Below are positions 17,126 to 25,359 of a stretch of DNA of 28,326 nt, in pieces (the stretch's first letter is position 1; every line of letters begins with the position of its first letter). The translations under genes and the position numbers were made by a program. The stretch covers positions 1-28,326 of the forward strand of contig DASVDW010000203.1 in assembly GCA_036380925.1 (NCBI GenBank). Direction: 5' to 3'. This stretch comes from JAICLV01 sp036380925. Lineage in GTDB: Bacteria > Actinomycetota > Actinomycetes > Acidothermales > Acidothermaceae. The notes under the pieces were generated by a model. It worked only from the letters and a program-made list of their open reading frames with translations. It had not been told where the DNA came from and searched no databases.

Positions 17126-18370
17126 TCACGCTGGCTTGACGACGAGGACGACGTTGTGGCCGCCGAACCCGAACGAGTCGGAGATCGCGGCCCCCTCGCC
17201 GATCCGCCGGGTGTCGACGGTCGCGATGTCGAGGTCGACCTCGTCGTCCTTGTCTTCGAGGTTCAACGTCGGTGGCACGACCTTCTCGTTGACGGCGAGG
17301 ATCGTCGCGATCGCCTCGACGGCGCCGGCGGCTCCGAGCAGATGGCCCATGTTCGACTTCGGCGCGCTCACCACGACGCGATCGGCGTCGCCGCCGAAGA
17401 CGGCCCGGATGGCCTTCGCCTCCGCGGTGTCGCCGGCAGGCGTCGAGGTCGCGTGGGCGTTGATGTGCACGATGTCGGACGTCGTGAGGTCGGCGTCGGC
17501 GAGCGCCGCGTTCAGGGCGCGGATGACGCCGCGGCCCTCGGGTTCGGGCGCTGCGAAGTGATAAGCGTCGGCCGACATGCCGACGCCGGCGAGCTCGGCG
17601 ATGATGTGCGCGCCGCGCGCCTTGGCGTGCTCCTCCGTCTCGAGCACGAGGGCGCCCGCTCCCTCGCCCATCACGAAACCGTCACGCGCCTTGTCGTACG
17701 GGCGCGACGCGCGCAGCGGTTCGTCGTTGCGGGTCGACATCGCGCGCATTGAGGCGAACGCGGCGAGCGGCAGCGGGTGGATGACCGCTTCGGTGCCGCC
17801 GCACACCACGATGTCAGCGCGGCCGCCGCGAATCATTTGAATGGCGTGCGCGATGGCTTCGGCGCCGGACGCGCAGGCGCTCACCGGGGCGTGGACGCCG
17901 GCTTGCGCGCCGACGTCGAGGCCGACGGTCACCGCCGGGCCGTTCGGCATGAGCATCGGGACGGTGTGCGGCGAGACGCGGCGCGGGCCGCTCTCCTTCA
18001 GGACGTCGTACGCGTTGAGCAGCGTGGTGAGGCCTCCGATGCCGGTGGCGAAAACCACGCCAAGACGGGTCTTGTCGACGTCCGGCTTACCGGCGTGCGC
18101 CCACGCCTCACGACCCGCGATGAGCGCGAGCTGCTGCGAGCGGTCAAGCGTGCGCGCTTCGACCCGCTCAAGAACCGCAAGCGGTTCAACGGCAATCCGC
18201 GCGGCGAGGCGCGCGGGCAGGCTGAGCGCCCACTCGTCGGTCAACGTCGAGACGCCCGACCGTCCCTCGAGGAGGCCAGCCCAGGTGGTGGCCACGTCGC
18301 CACCAAGCGGTGTGGTGGCGCCGAGGCCGGTGACGACTACCCGGCGGCGATCGGTGGCTGCTGCACTCAA
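17126..18370 (-). CDS. fabF: Beta-ketoacyl-ACP synthase II (FabF/KasA type)
   Basis: Condenses malonyl-ACP with a growing acyl-ACP in fatty-acid elongation. With TTG 18370 as start the protein has 414 residues. The Cys-His-His triad and Lys are C166 (VSACASG), H306 (INAHATSTP), K338 (APKSNMGH) and H343, each three positions after E. coli FabF. The N-terminus RRRVVVTGLGATTPLG is typical. TTG is preferred because GGAAAGG lies 8 nt upstream and the family N-terminus starts just after; the earlier ATG at 18526 would add 52 residues unlike the family and overlap acpP. Only one elongation synthase is present here, whereas mycobacteria have kasA and kasB. Its stop is next to the accD6 start. Confidence 0.95.
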   Translation of the reverse strand: MSAAATDRRRVVVTGLGATTPLGGDVATTWAGLLEGRSGVSTLTDEWALSLPARLAARIAVEPLAVLERVEARTLDRSQQLALIAGREAWAHAGKPDVDKTRLGVVFATGIGGLTTLLNAYDVLKESGPRRVSPHTVPMLMPNGPAVTVGLDVGAQAGVHAPVSACASGAEAIAHAIQMIRGGRADIVVCGGTEAVIHPLPLAAFASMRAMSTRNDEPLRASRPYDKARDGFVMGEGAGALVLETEEHAKARGAHIIAELAGVGMSADAYHFAAPEPEGRGVIRALNAALADADLTTSDIVHINAHATSTPAGDTAEAKAIRAVFGGDADRVVVSAPKSNMGHLLGAAGAVEAIATILAVNEKVVPPTLNLEDKDDEVDLDIATVDTRRIGEGAAISDSFGFGGHNVVLVVKPA

Positions 18371-18418
18371 CGGAATTGCCTTTCCTGGAGGAAAACTTGG
18401 AGCATCAGGCGGGTTGGC

Positions 18419-18459
18419 GGCGGCTGCGCGAAGGTCTTGACGCGAATTCGCGAGCCGCC
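18419..18459 (-). repeat. Nested hairpin in the acpP-fabF gap
   Basis: GGCGGCT (18419-18425) pairs with AGCCGCC (18453-18459), and the enclosed stretch contains a perfect 12-bp palindrome CGCGAATTCGCG (18441-18452). In the operon transcript this could slow RNA polymerase or stabilise the upstream acpP message. It may let ACP be made in excess over FabF. Confidence 0.4.
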
Positions 18460-18479
18460 CGCCGTCCGCGATTGTGGTG

Positions 18480-18734
18480 TCAGGCGGTGACGCCGGCCTT
18501 CTCGATGTACGTGACCGCGTCGCCAACCGTCTTCAGGTTCTTGACGTCGTCGTCGGGAATCCGGACGCCGAACTTCTCCTCGGCGGCGACCACCACTTCC
18601 ACCATCGACAGCGAGTCGACGTCGAGGTCGTCGGTGAAGCTCTTGTCCAGCTGGACGTCGGCAGCCGGAATGCCAGCCACCTCGTTCACGATCTCGGCGA
18701 GACCGGCGAGGATCTCCTGCTGGGACAGGGCCAT
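18480..18734 (-). CDS. acpP: Acyl carrier protein
   Basis: Carries acyl chains on a phosphopantetheine arm for FAS II. The 84-residue acidic protein has the attachment site Ser41 in DLDVDSLSMVEVV. Helices follow the ACP pattern (ILAGLAEIVNEVAG at the start, DVKNLKTVGDAVTYIEK at the end). It lacks the long C-terminal tail of mycobacterial AcpM and so looks like the Streptomyces type. AAGGAG lies 7 nt before ATG 18734. It sits 26 bp after fabH, and a 109-bp gap with a nested hairpin separates it from fabF. Confidence 0.96.
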   Translation of the reverse strand: MALSQQEILAGLAEIVNEVAGIPAADVQLDKSFTDDLDVDSLSMVEVVVAAEEKFGVRIPDDDVKNLKTVGDAVTYIEKAGVTA

Positions 18735-18760
18735 GAGTGTTCTCCTTACGGGGGTGGGAT

Positions 18761-19765
18761 TTACGGGATTTCCACGACTTGCGCGGCGTACGTGAGCCCA
18801 GCGCCGAAGCCGATGAACAGCGCCGGCTGGCCGCTTTGCACCTCGCCTCGTTGCAATAACGCCGACAGTGCCAGCGGAATCGAGGCGGACGAGGTGTTGC
18901 CCTGCGTCTCGATGTCACGGGCGACGACGACGCTCGGTGGCAGCTTCAGCGTCTTGACCAGCGACTCGACGATGCGCAGGTTCGCCTGGTGCGGGACGAA
19001 CGCGCCGAGCTCGTCGGCGCGCACGCCCGCGAGGTCGAGCGCCTTCTGCGCGGCCGGACCCATTTTCGTCACGGCCCAGCGAAAAACCGTCTGCCCGGCC
19101 ATCCGCAGCGCCACCGGCTCAAGCGGCTGGCCGGTCGCGAGCGCGTGCTGCACCTCGACGTAGGTGGGACGTTGGGTGATGGTCTCGATGTGCGCACCGT
19201 CGCTGCCCCACACCACCGGGCCGATGCCAGGGGTGTCGGACGCCGAAACGACAACCGCGCCGGCGCCGTCACCGAAGAGGAAGGCCATGCCGCGGTCGTG
19301 CGGGTCGATGAAGTCGGTCATCTTCTCGGAGCCGATGACGACGACGTGCCGCGCGCTGCCTGAGCGCACCGCGTCTGAGGCGACGGACAGCGCGTAGCTG
19401 AACCCGGCGCAGGCCGCGTTGATGTCCATCGCGCCGGCGTGGGTGGCGCCGATGCGGTCTTGCACGTGGCTGGAGCCGCCCGGGGTTTGGAAAGGGTGCG
19501 AGCAGGTCGCGAGCAACACCAGGTCGATGTCGGCGGGCTCGACCCCGGACGACGCGAGGGCCTTCGACGCGGCGCTGGTCGCCATGTCGACGACCGACTC
19601 GTCGGGCGCGGCGAACCGGCGGGTGACGATGCCGCTGCGTTCGCGGATCCACTCGTCGCTGGAGTCGATCTGTTGGCAGATCTCCTCGTTGGTGACGATC
19701 CGCGTCGGCCGGTGCTCCCCGATGCCGACGATGCGGGCGCCCGGCGCGCCGACGGGGAGTTTCAC
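18761..19765 (-). CDS. fabH: Beta-ketoacyl-ACP synthase III (FabH)
   Basis: Starts fatty-acid synthesis by joining an acyl-CoA primer to malonyl-ACP. The 334-residue protein has the catalytic triad C119 (NAACAGFSYAL), H259 (VPHQANLRI) and N290 (GNTSSASIPLAL), plus the usual SSDEWIRERSGI near the N-terminus. GTG 19765 overlaps the fabD stop as GTGA and has AGAGGTGG upstream, so coupling to fabD is likely. An earlier in-frame start (19990) would add 75 Arg-rich residues that are the shadow of fabD. Primer preference (branched in most actinomycetes) cannot be read here. Confidence 0.96.
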   Translation of the reverse strand: MKLPVGAPGARIVGIGEHRPTRIVTNEEICQQIDSSDEWIRERSGIVTRRFAAPDESVVDMATSAASKALASSGVEPADIDLVLLATCSHPFQTPGGSSHVQDRIGATHAGAMDINAACAGFSYALSVASDAVRSGSARHVVVIGSEKMTDFIDPHDRGMAFLFGDGAGAVVVSASDTPGIGPVVWGSDGAHIETITQRPTYVEVQHALATGQPLEPVALRMAGQTVFRWAVTKMGPAAQKALDLAGVRADELGAFVPHQANLRIVESLVKTLKLPPSVVVARDIETQGNTSSASIPLALSALLQRGEVQSGQPALFIGFGAGLTYAAQVVEIP

Positions 19766-20961
19766 GCGACCACCTCTGGGTGCAATCGGGCCAACGGTTG
19801 TCCGGGCGAGACGGGGTCGCCGTCCTCGACGAGCCACTCGAGCAGCGTGCCACCGTGCGGTGCGACGACGTCTTGCGCCTCGCGTCTGGTGACGACCCGC
19901 CCGAGGAGCGCGCCGGCCGGCAGCGCGTCGCCCGGCTGGTTCGCGGCCGCCTCGAACGTGCCGCCGAGCGGCGCGACCAGCAGCCGCCATGACGGGGTGG
20001 CGGTGAACTCAATGTCGTGGACGTGCTTTTCGATCAGCGCGCGGGCGGTGTCGAGGTCCTCAGGGGTCTTCAGCGCCAGGGTCTCGACGCCGGGCAGCGC
20101 GCGCTTGACCAGCCCGACCAGCGTGCCGGCCGGAGGCAGTTCGATGACGGCGGTCACGCCGAGGTCGCCGAGGGTTTTCATGCACGCGTCCCAGCGCACC
20201 GGCGCGGCGACCTGGTCGACCAGCCGGCCGACGAAGTCGGGGCCGTGCTGGACGACGACGCCGTCCGCGTTTTGCAGCAGCAGGGTGCGCGGATCGGTCG
20301 CGGGGATCGCCACCGCGAGCTCGCGCAGCCGGCCGACCGCGGGGGCCATGTGCTGGGTGTGGAACGCGCCCGCCACCGCGAGCGGGCGAAGCCGCGCGCC
20401 TTCCGGCGGGTTGGCCGCGAGCGCTTCGAGCTGCTCGAGGGTGCCCGCCGCGACGACCTGGCCAGCTCCGTTGACGTTGGCCGGCGTGAGGCCGAGCTCC
20501 TCCAGGCGGGCGAGGACCTGCTTCGGGTCGCCGCCGAGGATCGCGGTCATACCGGTCGGCGTCGCGGCGGCGGCCTTGGCCATCGCGCGACCGCGCTCGC
20601 GCACCAACACCAGCGCCGACTCCGGACTGAGCGCGCCGCCGATCGCGGCCGCGGTGAGTTCGCCGACGCTGTGCCCGGCGACCACCGTCACGTTGCCCGC
20701 CAGCTGGTCCAACGACTCCTGCGGGCGTGGGCGGTCGAAGATCGTCGAAGCGGCGGCGAGGCCGGCGCCGACCAGCAGCGGCTGCGCGATGGCGGTGTCG
20801 CGTATCTCGTCGGCGTCGGCGGTCGTGCCGAGCCGGGCGAGGTCGAGGTCGAGCACCGCGGACCACCAGGTCACCGCGTCGGCGACGCCGGGCAGCTCGA
20901 GCCAGGGGGCGAGGAAACCGGGAACCTGTGCCCCTTGGCCAGGGGCGAGAATCGCGAGCAC
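19762..20961 (-). CDS. fabD: Malonyl-CoA:ACP transacylase FabD with C-terminal biotinyl/lipoyl-like domain
   Basis: Moves malonyl from CoA to ACP. Residues 1-305 are a normal FabD: APGQGAQ at the start, catalytic Ser98 in GHSVGE, and His201 in GAFHTQHM. Residues about 325-399 are extra. They look like a biotinyl/lipoyl swinging domain: LVAPLGGTFEAAANQPGD, then VVAPHGG.LLEWLVEDGDPVSPGQPLARL. By ungapped alignment to the MKM region of biotin proteins, the modified Lys falls at R360 (VTRREAQ), so the domain probably carries no cofactor. The reading frame is continuous and the stop overlaps fabH, so this is not a frameshift. GTG 20961 is preferred over 20970 because AGGTGG lies 5 nt upstream and the product then begins like other FabD proteins. 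Usual FabD length is about 310. Confidence 0.93.
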   Translation of the reverse strand: MLAILAPGQGAQVPGFLAPWLELPGVADAVTWWSAVLDLDLARLGTTADADEIRDTAIAQPLLVGAGLAAASTIFDRPRPQESLDQLAGNVTVVAGHSVGELTAAAIGGALSPESALVLVRERGRAMAKAAAATPTGMTAILGGDPKQVLARLEELGLTPANVNGAGQVVAAGTLEQLEALAANPPEGARLRPLAVAGAFHTQHMAPAVGRLRELAVAIPATDPRTLLLQNADGVVVQHGPDFVGRLVDQVAAPVRWDACMKTLGDLGVTAVIELPPAGTLVGLVKRALPGVETLALKTPEDLDTARALIEKHVHDIEFTATPSWRLLVAPLGGTFEAAANQPGDALPAGALLGRVVTRREAQDVVAPHGGTLLEWLVEDGDPVSPGQPLARLHPEVVA

Positions 20962-20978
20962 GAAATCCACCTTGCCGA

Positions 20979-21020
20979 GAAATCGCTGAAATCGCGCTAC
21001 CCGGGCGGACCAAGTCCGCC
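20979..21020 (-). promoter_or_regulatory. Repeats in the fasR-fabD gap (candidate regulator site or leader hairpin)
   Basis: The 78-bp gap holds two direct copies of GAAATCGC nine bp apart (20979-20986 and 20988-20995). It also holds a tight inverted repeat GGCGGAC-CAA-GTCCGCC (21004-21020). FasR proteins bind near the fabD promoter in related bacteria, so one of these could be its site. The inverted repeat could equally be an RNA hairpin between fasR and fabD. Confidence 0.4.
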
Positions 21021-21039
21021 GCGTCGCTTTGTCGGAAAC

Positions 21040-22218
21040 CTACAACGTCGCGAGGCGACCCAGCACCAGTGCCAGGTGCAGCGTGAATGCCTCGCGCGGG
21101 TCGGTCGCGGCGTAGCCGGTGACCTCGGCCACCCGCCGTAGCCGGTAACGCACCGTGTTGGCGTGAACGTACAGCGCGCGGGCGGTGGCCTCCAGCGACC
21201 CGGCCTGCTCGAGGTACGCGCCGAGCGTCTCGACCAACGCGCCGCCCGACGCCACCAGCGGCGCGTAGACGTTGTCGATGAGCTGCTTGCGGGCGATCGG
21301 GTCCCCGTCGATGGCTCGCTCAGGCAGCAGGTCCGCGGCGAGCACCGGCCGGGGCAGGGTGGCGCGCGCGCGGCACGCGTGCAGGGCGGCGAGCGCCGCC
21401 TGCGCCGACTCGGTGGCCACCATCAGGTCGGGCACCGGCGGTCCGATCACCACCGGTCCTGGGCCGAACTGCGCGAGCAGCGCGCGCGAGGCGCGCAACG
21501 GATCCGGCGCGCCGCCGAGGATCGCGACCAGCCGGTCGCCCTGCACGGCGGCCATCGCGTCCAGCCCGGCGTGCTTGGCGGCCCGCCGGACGCCGTCGAC
21601 CACGGCCTCCGGCTCGTCGTCCGGCGGGGTGCCGATGACCACGGTCACGGACGACGGGGTGCCCCAGCCAAGCGCGCCGGCGCGTGAGCGCAGCGCCTCG
21701 TCCGCCTCGCCGCGCATCAGCGCGTCGACGACCATGGCCTCGAGCCGGGCGTCCCAGGCGCCGCGGGCCTCGGCCGCCTGGGCGTAGACCTGTGCGGCGG
21801 CGAACGCCACCTCGCGTCCGTAGATGAGCACCGACTCGCGCAACTCGGCGGCGCCGCCGGGGGCGGCGATGGTGTCGGCCGCCGTCTCGACGACGTCGAT
21901 GGTGATGCGCACCATCTCCACGGTTTGTTTCAAGCTGACAGTGCGCGCGAGCTCCCGTGGCGCGGTGCCGAACACCTCGCCGGTGATTTCGCGGGTGCCG
22001 TCGGGATGCTTGAACCACTCCACGAACGCGGCGATGCCGGCTTGCGCGACGAGCCCGACCCACGACCTGCTCTCCGCCGGCATCGCGCGATACCACGGCA
22101 GCGTCTCTTCCATCCGCGCGATCGCGGCGCGCGCGAGGTCGCCGGTGGCGCGTTCGAGAGCGCGCGCGGTCGCCGTGCGCACCGGTTTTGGCGTGGCGGG
22201 CTTCGGCGCGGCGGTCAC
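21040..22218 (-). CDS. fasR: FasR-type PucR/CdaR-family transcriptional regulator of fatty-acid synthesis
   Basis: Likely activator of the fab operon, as FasR is in Streptomyces and mycobacteria, where it lies directly before fabD. With GTG 22218 the product has 392 residues. The N-terminal part (RARAIARMEETLPWYRAMP-like, about 25-50, then SWVGLVAQAGIAAFVEWF) is typical of FasR. The C-terminal HTH_30 domain is clear: LVETLGAYLEQAGSLEATARALYVHANTVRYRLRR, with the recognition helix near ALYVHANTVRYRL (about residues 350-365). No strong ribosome site precedes GTG 22218; it may be leaderless. An ATG at 22428 would add an Arg/Pro-rich stretch that overlaps the next gene. Confidence 0.9.
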   Translation of the reverse strand: MTAAPKPATPKPVRTATARALERATGDLARAAIARMEETLPWYRAMPAESRSWVGLVAQAGIAAFVEWFKHPDGTREITGEVFGTAPRELARTVSLKQTVEMVRITIDVVETAADTIAAPGGAAELRESVLIYGREVAFAAAQVYAQAAEARGAWDARLEAMVVDALMRGEADEALRSRAGALGWGTPSSVTVVIGTPPDDEPEAVVDGVRRAAKHAGLDAMAAVQGDRLVAILGGAPDPLRASRALLAQFGPGPVVIGPPVPDLMVATESAQAALAALHACRARATLPRPVLAADLLPERAIDGDPIARKQLIDNVYAPLVASGGALVETLGAYLEQAGSLEATARALYVHANTVRYRLRRVAEVTGYAATDPREAFTLHLALVLGRLATL

Positions 22219-22306
22219 CCGGCACAGTTTGCCGCAGCCGCGGCCAAACCGCTGCGCGGACCGGCGCGGTCGCCACCGCGCCGGCCCGCACCTCCCCCCA
22301 GCGGCG

Positions 22307-22999
22307 TCAGACCCCGATGGCCTGCGCGGGTTGCGTGGCGGTGGCGGTTCGCGCGTCAGAACGGGCGAACGCGGCCCGCACGATGACCGCGGCGGCAAGG
22401 AACACCAGGGCAAAGCCAACGACCACAAGCGCCTTCATGGCACTGCCGAAACCGGCGCCTTCGGCGATCGCGCCGACGGTCAGCACCACTGCGGCGGCTC
22501 GCGGCGCGCCGAACCGGATTGCCGCGACACCGAGCAGGATGAGGCCGAGGTCGCCGAGCAGCGACAGCGGGTCAAGAGCCGCCGCGGTGCTGGAGCCGAT
22601 GCGGTCGACGACCGATGTCGCCGAGCTGGCGCTCGAGCCGCTCATGGCCGAGACGACGGACGGCAGTGACGCTTGAATCCCGTTCTCGAACATCACGATG
22701 AACGCGCCAGCGACGCCGAACGCTCCACCGGCGAGCGCGAGCTTGGGGCTGTTGCGCGCGGCGGTCAGCGCCAGCCAGATGATGCCGACCACCTGAAGCA
22801 GCAACGCCACCGAGGTGAGGGTCAACCCGGCGACGGCTGCGCCGCGGTGGGCGGTCAACCCGGCGACCTGCGCCGCCGCGTCGTCCGACAGCGTCGGGGT
22901 GAGCAGCGTTCCGGCGATCACGACGGGCGCCGAGAGCAGCAGGCAGGCCGCCCCGACGAGCTGCGGTTTGGACCGGGTGTTGGAACGTGACAGGGTCAC
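22307..22999 (-). CDS. Six-helix membrane protein of unknown function
   Basis: I do not recognise a specific family. The 230-residue product has six likely membrane helices, among them LVGAACLLLSAPVVIAGTLL near the start, SVALLLQVVGIIWLAL, GGAFGVAGAFIVMFENGI, LLGDLGLILLGVAAI and ALVVVGFALVFLAAAVIV near the end. A polar Ser-rich loop (SAMSGSSASSATSVVD) lies in the middle. No catalytic motif stands out. GTG 22999 is chosen because AAGGAG lies 7 nt upstream; the earlier frame is Arg-rich and unlikely. It diverges from the histidine kinase gene across a region with an 18-bp palindrome. DUF4386-like or DUF998-like proteins look broadly similar. Confidence 0.75.
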   Translation of the reverse strand: MTLSRSNTRSKPQLVGAACLLLSAPVVIAGTLLTPTLSDDAAAQVAGLTAHRGAAVAGLTLTSVALLLQVVGIIWLALTAARNSPKLALAGGAFGVAGAFIVMFENGIQASLPSVVSAMSGSSASSATSVVDRIGSSTAAALDPLSLLGDLGLILLGVAAIRFGAPRAAAVVLTVGAIAEGAGFGSAMKALVVVGFALVFLAAAVIVRAAFARSDARTATATQPAQAIGV

Positions 23000-23043
23000 G
23001 GGACATCTCCTTCGGCGAACGATTCTTCTTGCGGTACGTCGAG

Positions 23044-23061
23044 GGTGTTCGATCGAACGCC
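23044..23061. promoter_or_regulatory. 18-bp near-perfect palindrome between divergent genes
   Basis: GTTCGATCGAAC (23047-23058) is a perfect palindrome and extends to GGTG...CGCC with a single mismatched pair. GCCGGTT then occurs twice, 12 bp apart (23059-23065 and 23071-23077). It sits between the membrane-protein gene and the kinase gene, so it is a plausible operator for a dimeric regulator. Confidence 0.5.
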
Positions 23062-23118
23062 GGTTGCCGAGCCGGTTCGCCTCCCTGCTGATTAGGGTTT
23101 TCCTCCGCAGGTTGAAGG

Positions 23119-25359
23119 GTGCGCCGCGTTGACGACGCCCGGCGCCGATGCTGCATGGTTGGGTTCGTGCCTTCGTCCGTCGTCTCACGGTGGTGCGCCG
23201 TCGCCGCGGCCGGTGTCATCGCGGCGTCGACCGTGTCGGGTTACTGGCTGCAGTTGGCGTCGCACGGGACAAACGACACCACCGCTGCGCCGGCCGCGCT
23301 GGCACTCGCGGTTGGTCTGCTCGGATGCCTCATCGGGTGGCAACGGCCGTGGCACCGGATGGCCGTCGTGATGGGCGCCGTGGGCGTGGCGTTCGCGATC
23401 GCCGTGCTCGCCTCCGGCCTGCTTGACTACGGCGCGCTGCGGGGCGGGGTGCCAAGGCCTGTCGAGCATGTCTCGTACGCCTGGGTATGGGGGACGGGCG
23501 CGATGGTTTGCGCCTGGTCGTTGGTCATCCTGTGGTTTCCCGACGGACGCTTTGTCAGCGCGGGCTGGCGGCGGTATTTCGTCGTCACCACCGCGATCTG
23601 CGTCCCGTTCGTCGTCGCCTGCTATCTCTTCACACCGGGCGGCCGCGTCTACGCCATGTTCGACGGGATCGTGGTGCCGAAGGGGATCGAGGGGCCGCTA
23701 GCCGTTCGCGCTTGGGGCCCTGTGGTCGGTCACAGCGCGCCAATCCTCCTCGTGCCGCTGATTTCGCTCGCCGGTTTATGGCAGCGTCATGTTCGCGCCG
23801 ATCCGGTCGTTCGGCAGCAAGTGAAGTGGCTGGTCTGGGGGGCCGCCTTCGGTGTTGTGACACAGATCGTCGCGGTTCCGTTCAACACCGCCGCTGGTCA
23901 CGCGCACGTGATCGGCGACGTGGTTGGGGCGGTCGGGCAGCCGATGCTGGCCATTGCGATGACGATCGGCATCTTGCGTTATCGGCTTTGGGAGATCGAC
24001 CTCGTCGTTTCCCGAGCGCTGGTGTTCGGCCTGGTGTGGACGGCGTTGTCGCTGGTGCTGCTCGTTCCCGCGCTGGCCGCGGGCCTGCTGGTCGGGGGCA
24101 CCAGCGCGCTGGCGGCCGTGGCGCTCGCCCTCCTCGTCACCGTGTTGTTCCGGCCCACGACGCGACGGCTGGAAAAGGCGATCACTCGCCTGGTTTACGG
24201 TCGTCATCCCCGGCCGCACGAGGTTTTGACGACGTTCTGGTCCAGCCTTCGCGACATCGCCGACCTCAATGAGCTGGGCGACCTCATCACCGGCACGGCG
24301 AAGTCGGCGCTCGGTCTGAAGGACGCCGGCGTGTGGGTGCGGGAACCGGACAGTCGCCACCTGCGGCCGGTCGGCGCGCTTGCCTCGCACACCGAGGTGA
24401 TCGAGCTTTCCGCCGCCACGGAGGCGAGGATGCGTTCCTCGCCTGGCCTCGTGCTCGCCGGGCCGACGCCGCCCGAGCTCTCTCGGGTGTGGCCGGATGG
24501 TGTCGACGCCGTGGTCCCGCTGGTCGCCGGTGATGAACTCGTCGGCGTGCTCGTGGCCAGCCCGCGCCGCGGAAACCCAATGGTCGCCGGCGATTTCGAG
24601 TTCCTCGAGATCCTCGGACGCGAGAGCTCGCAACGGTTGCGCAACCTGCGTCTTGAGGGGGCACTTCGCGCTCGCCTCGCGGAAATCGAGGCTCAGGCGA
24701 CCGAGCTGCGTCGGTCGCGGCAGCGGCTGGTGACCGTTCAAGACGAGGAACGCCGCAGGATAGAGCGCAACCTGCACGACGGAGTGCAGCAACAGCTCGT
24801 CTCACTCGCAATTCGATTGCGCCGCATGGCCGGTCGCGACGACGCCGAATTGGCCGATCTCGCGGTCGAGGCCGAACAGGCCATCTTCGCCCTGCAGGAG
24901 TTCGGCCGCGGAATCTTTCCCAGCGTCCTCGCCGACCAGGGGCTGGCCGCCGCCTTGCGAACCCAGGTCGCGCGCATGCCGATGGCGGTGCAGATCGACA
25001 TCGCGCCGGAGGTGGTTCGCTGCCGTCCGCCGCGCGATGTCGAGGCCGCCTTGTATTTCGTCGCGCTCGAGGCCCTGACGAACGCCCAAAAGCACGCTCG
25101 CACCGCGACCGCGGCGGTGTGTTTGCGTATCGCGAACGGTTCGCTGCTGCTCGAGGTCGTCGACGACGGCGAGGGGTTCGCCGGCGGCGCCCACGGAAGC
25201 GGATTGTCGAACATGGCGGATCGGATGGCGGCGGTCGGTGGATCGCTGGAAATCGACAGCCAGCTCGGCGCCGGCACGAAGGTGACCGCGACCGTGAGGT
25301 TCGACGCCTTCGCCGACGTCCGGCCGCGGCCTCAACCCGAGGCCGACTCCCGCAGGTAG
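23119..25359 (+). CDS. NarL-type sensor histidine kinase with multi-helix membrane sensor and GAF domain
   Basis: Senses a membrane or cytoplasmic signal and passes phosphate to a response regulator. The 746-residue protein has about ten membrane helices to about residue 343 and a GAF-like domain (about 375-515). A HisKA_3 dimerisation domain follows with phospho-acceptor His553 in RNLHDGVQQQL, then an HATPase domain (EALTNAQKHA near 650, DDGEGF near 683, GSGLSNM near 692). The signal is unknown. The start is uncertain: GTG 23119 is the longest with an AGG-rich upstream; ATG 23155 and GTG 23167 are alternatives and have no better ribosome site. Its 3' end overlaps the convergent response-regulator gene by 28 bp, which is an unusual layout for partners. 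Confidence 0.9.
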   Translation: MRRVDDARRRCCMVGFVPSSVVSRWCAVAAAGVIAASTVSGYWLQLASHGTNDTTAAPAALALAVGLLGCLIGWQRPWHRMAVVMGAVGVAFAIAVLASGLLDYGALRGGVPRPVEHVSYAWVWGTGAMVCAWSLVILWFPDGRFVSAGWRRYFVVTTAICVPFVVACYLFTPGGRVYAMFDGIVVPKGIEGPLAVRAWGPVVGHSAPILLVPLISLAGLWQRHVRADPVVRQQVKWLVWGAAFGVVTQIVAVPFNTAAGHAHVIGDVVGAVGQPMLAIAMTIGILRYRLWEIDLVVSRALVFGLVWTALSLVLLVPALAAGLLVGGTSALAAVALALLVTVLFRPTTRRLEKAITRLVYGRHPRPHEVLTTFWSSLRDIADLNELGDLITGTAKSALGLKDAGVWVREPDSRHLRPVGALASHTEVIELSAATEARMRSSPGLVLAGPTPPELSRVWPDGVDAVVPLVAGDELVGVLVASPRRGNPMVAGDFEFLEILGRESSQRLRNLRLEGALRARLAEIEAQATELRRSRQRLVTVQDEERRRIERNLHDGVQQQLVSLAIRLRRMAGRDDAELADLAVEAEQAIFALQEFGRGIFPSVLADQGLAAALRTQVARMPMAVQIDIAPEVVRCRPPRDVEAALYFVALEALTNAQKHARTATAAVCLRIANGSLLLEVVDDGEGFAGGAHGSGLSNMADRMAAVGGSLEIDSQLGAGTKVTATVRFDAFADVRPRPQPEADSRR

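Noticed and set aside
18371..18526. N-terminal extension of FabF from the ATG at 18526
   Set aside because: The added residues are unlike the family, would overlap acpP, and a ribosome site precedes TTG 18370.
19439..20989. A 516-residue plus-strand reading frame
   Set aside because: It is antisense to fabH and fabD, is Ser/Arg/Pro-rich, and has no recognisable motif; typical of opposite-strand shadows in GC-rich DNA.
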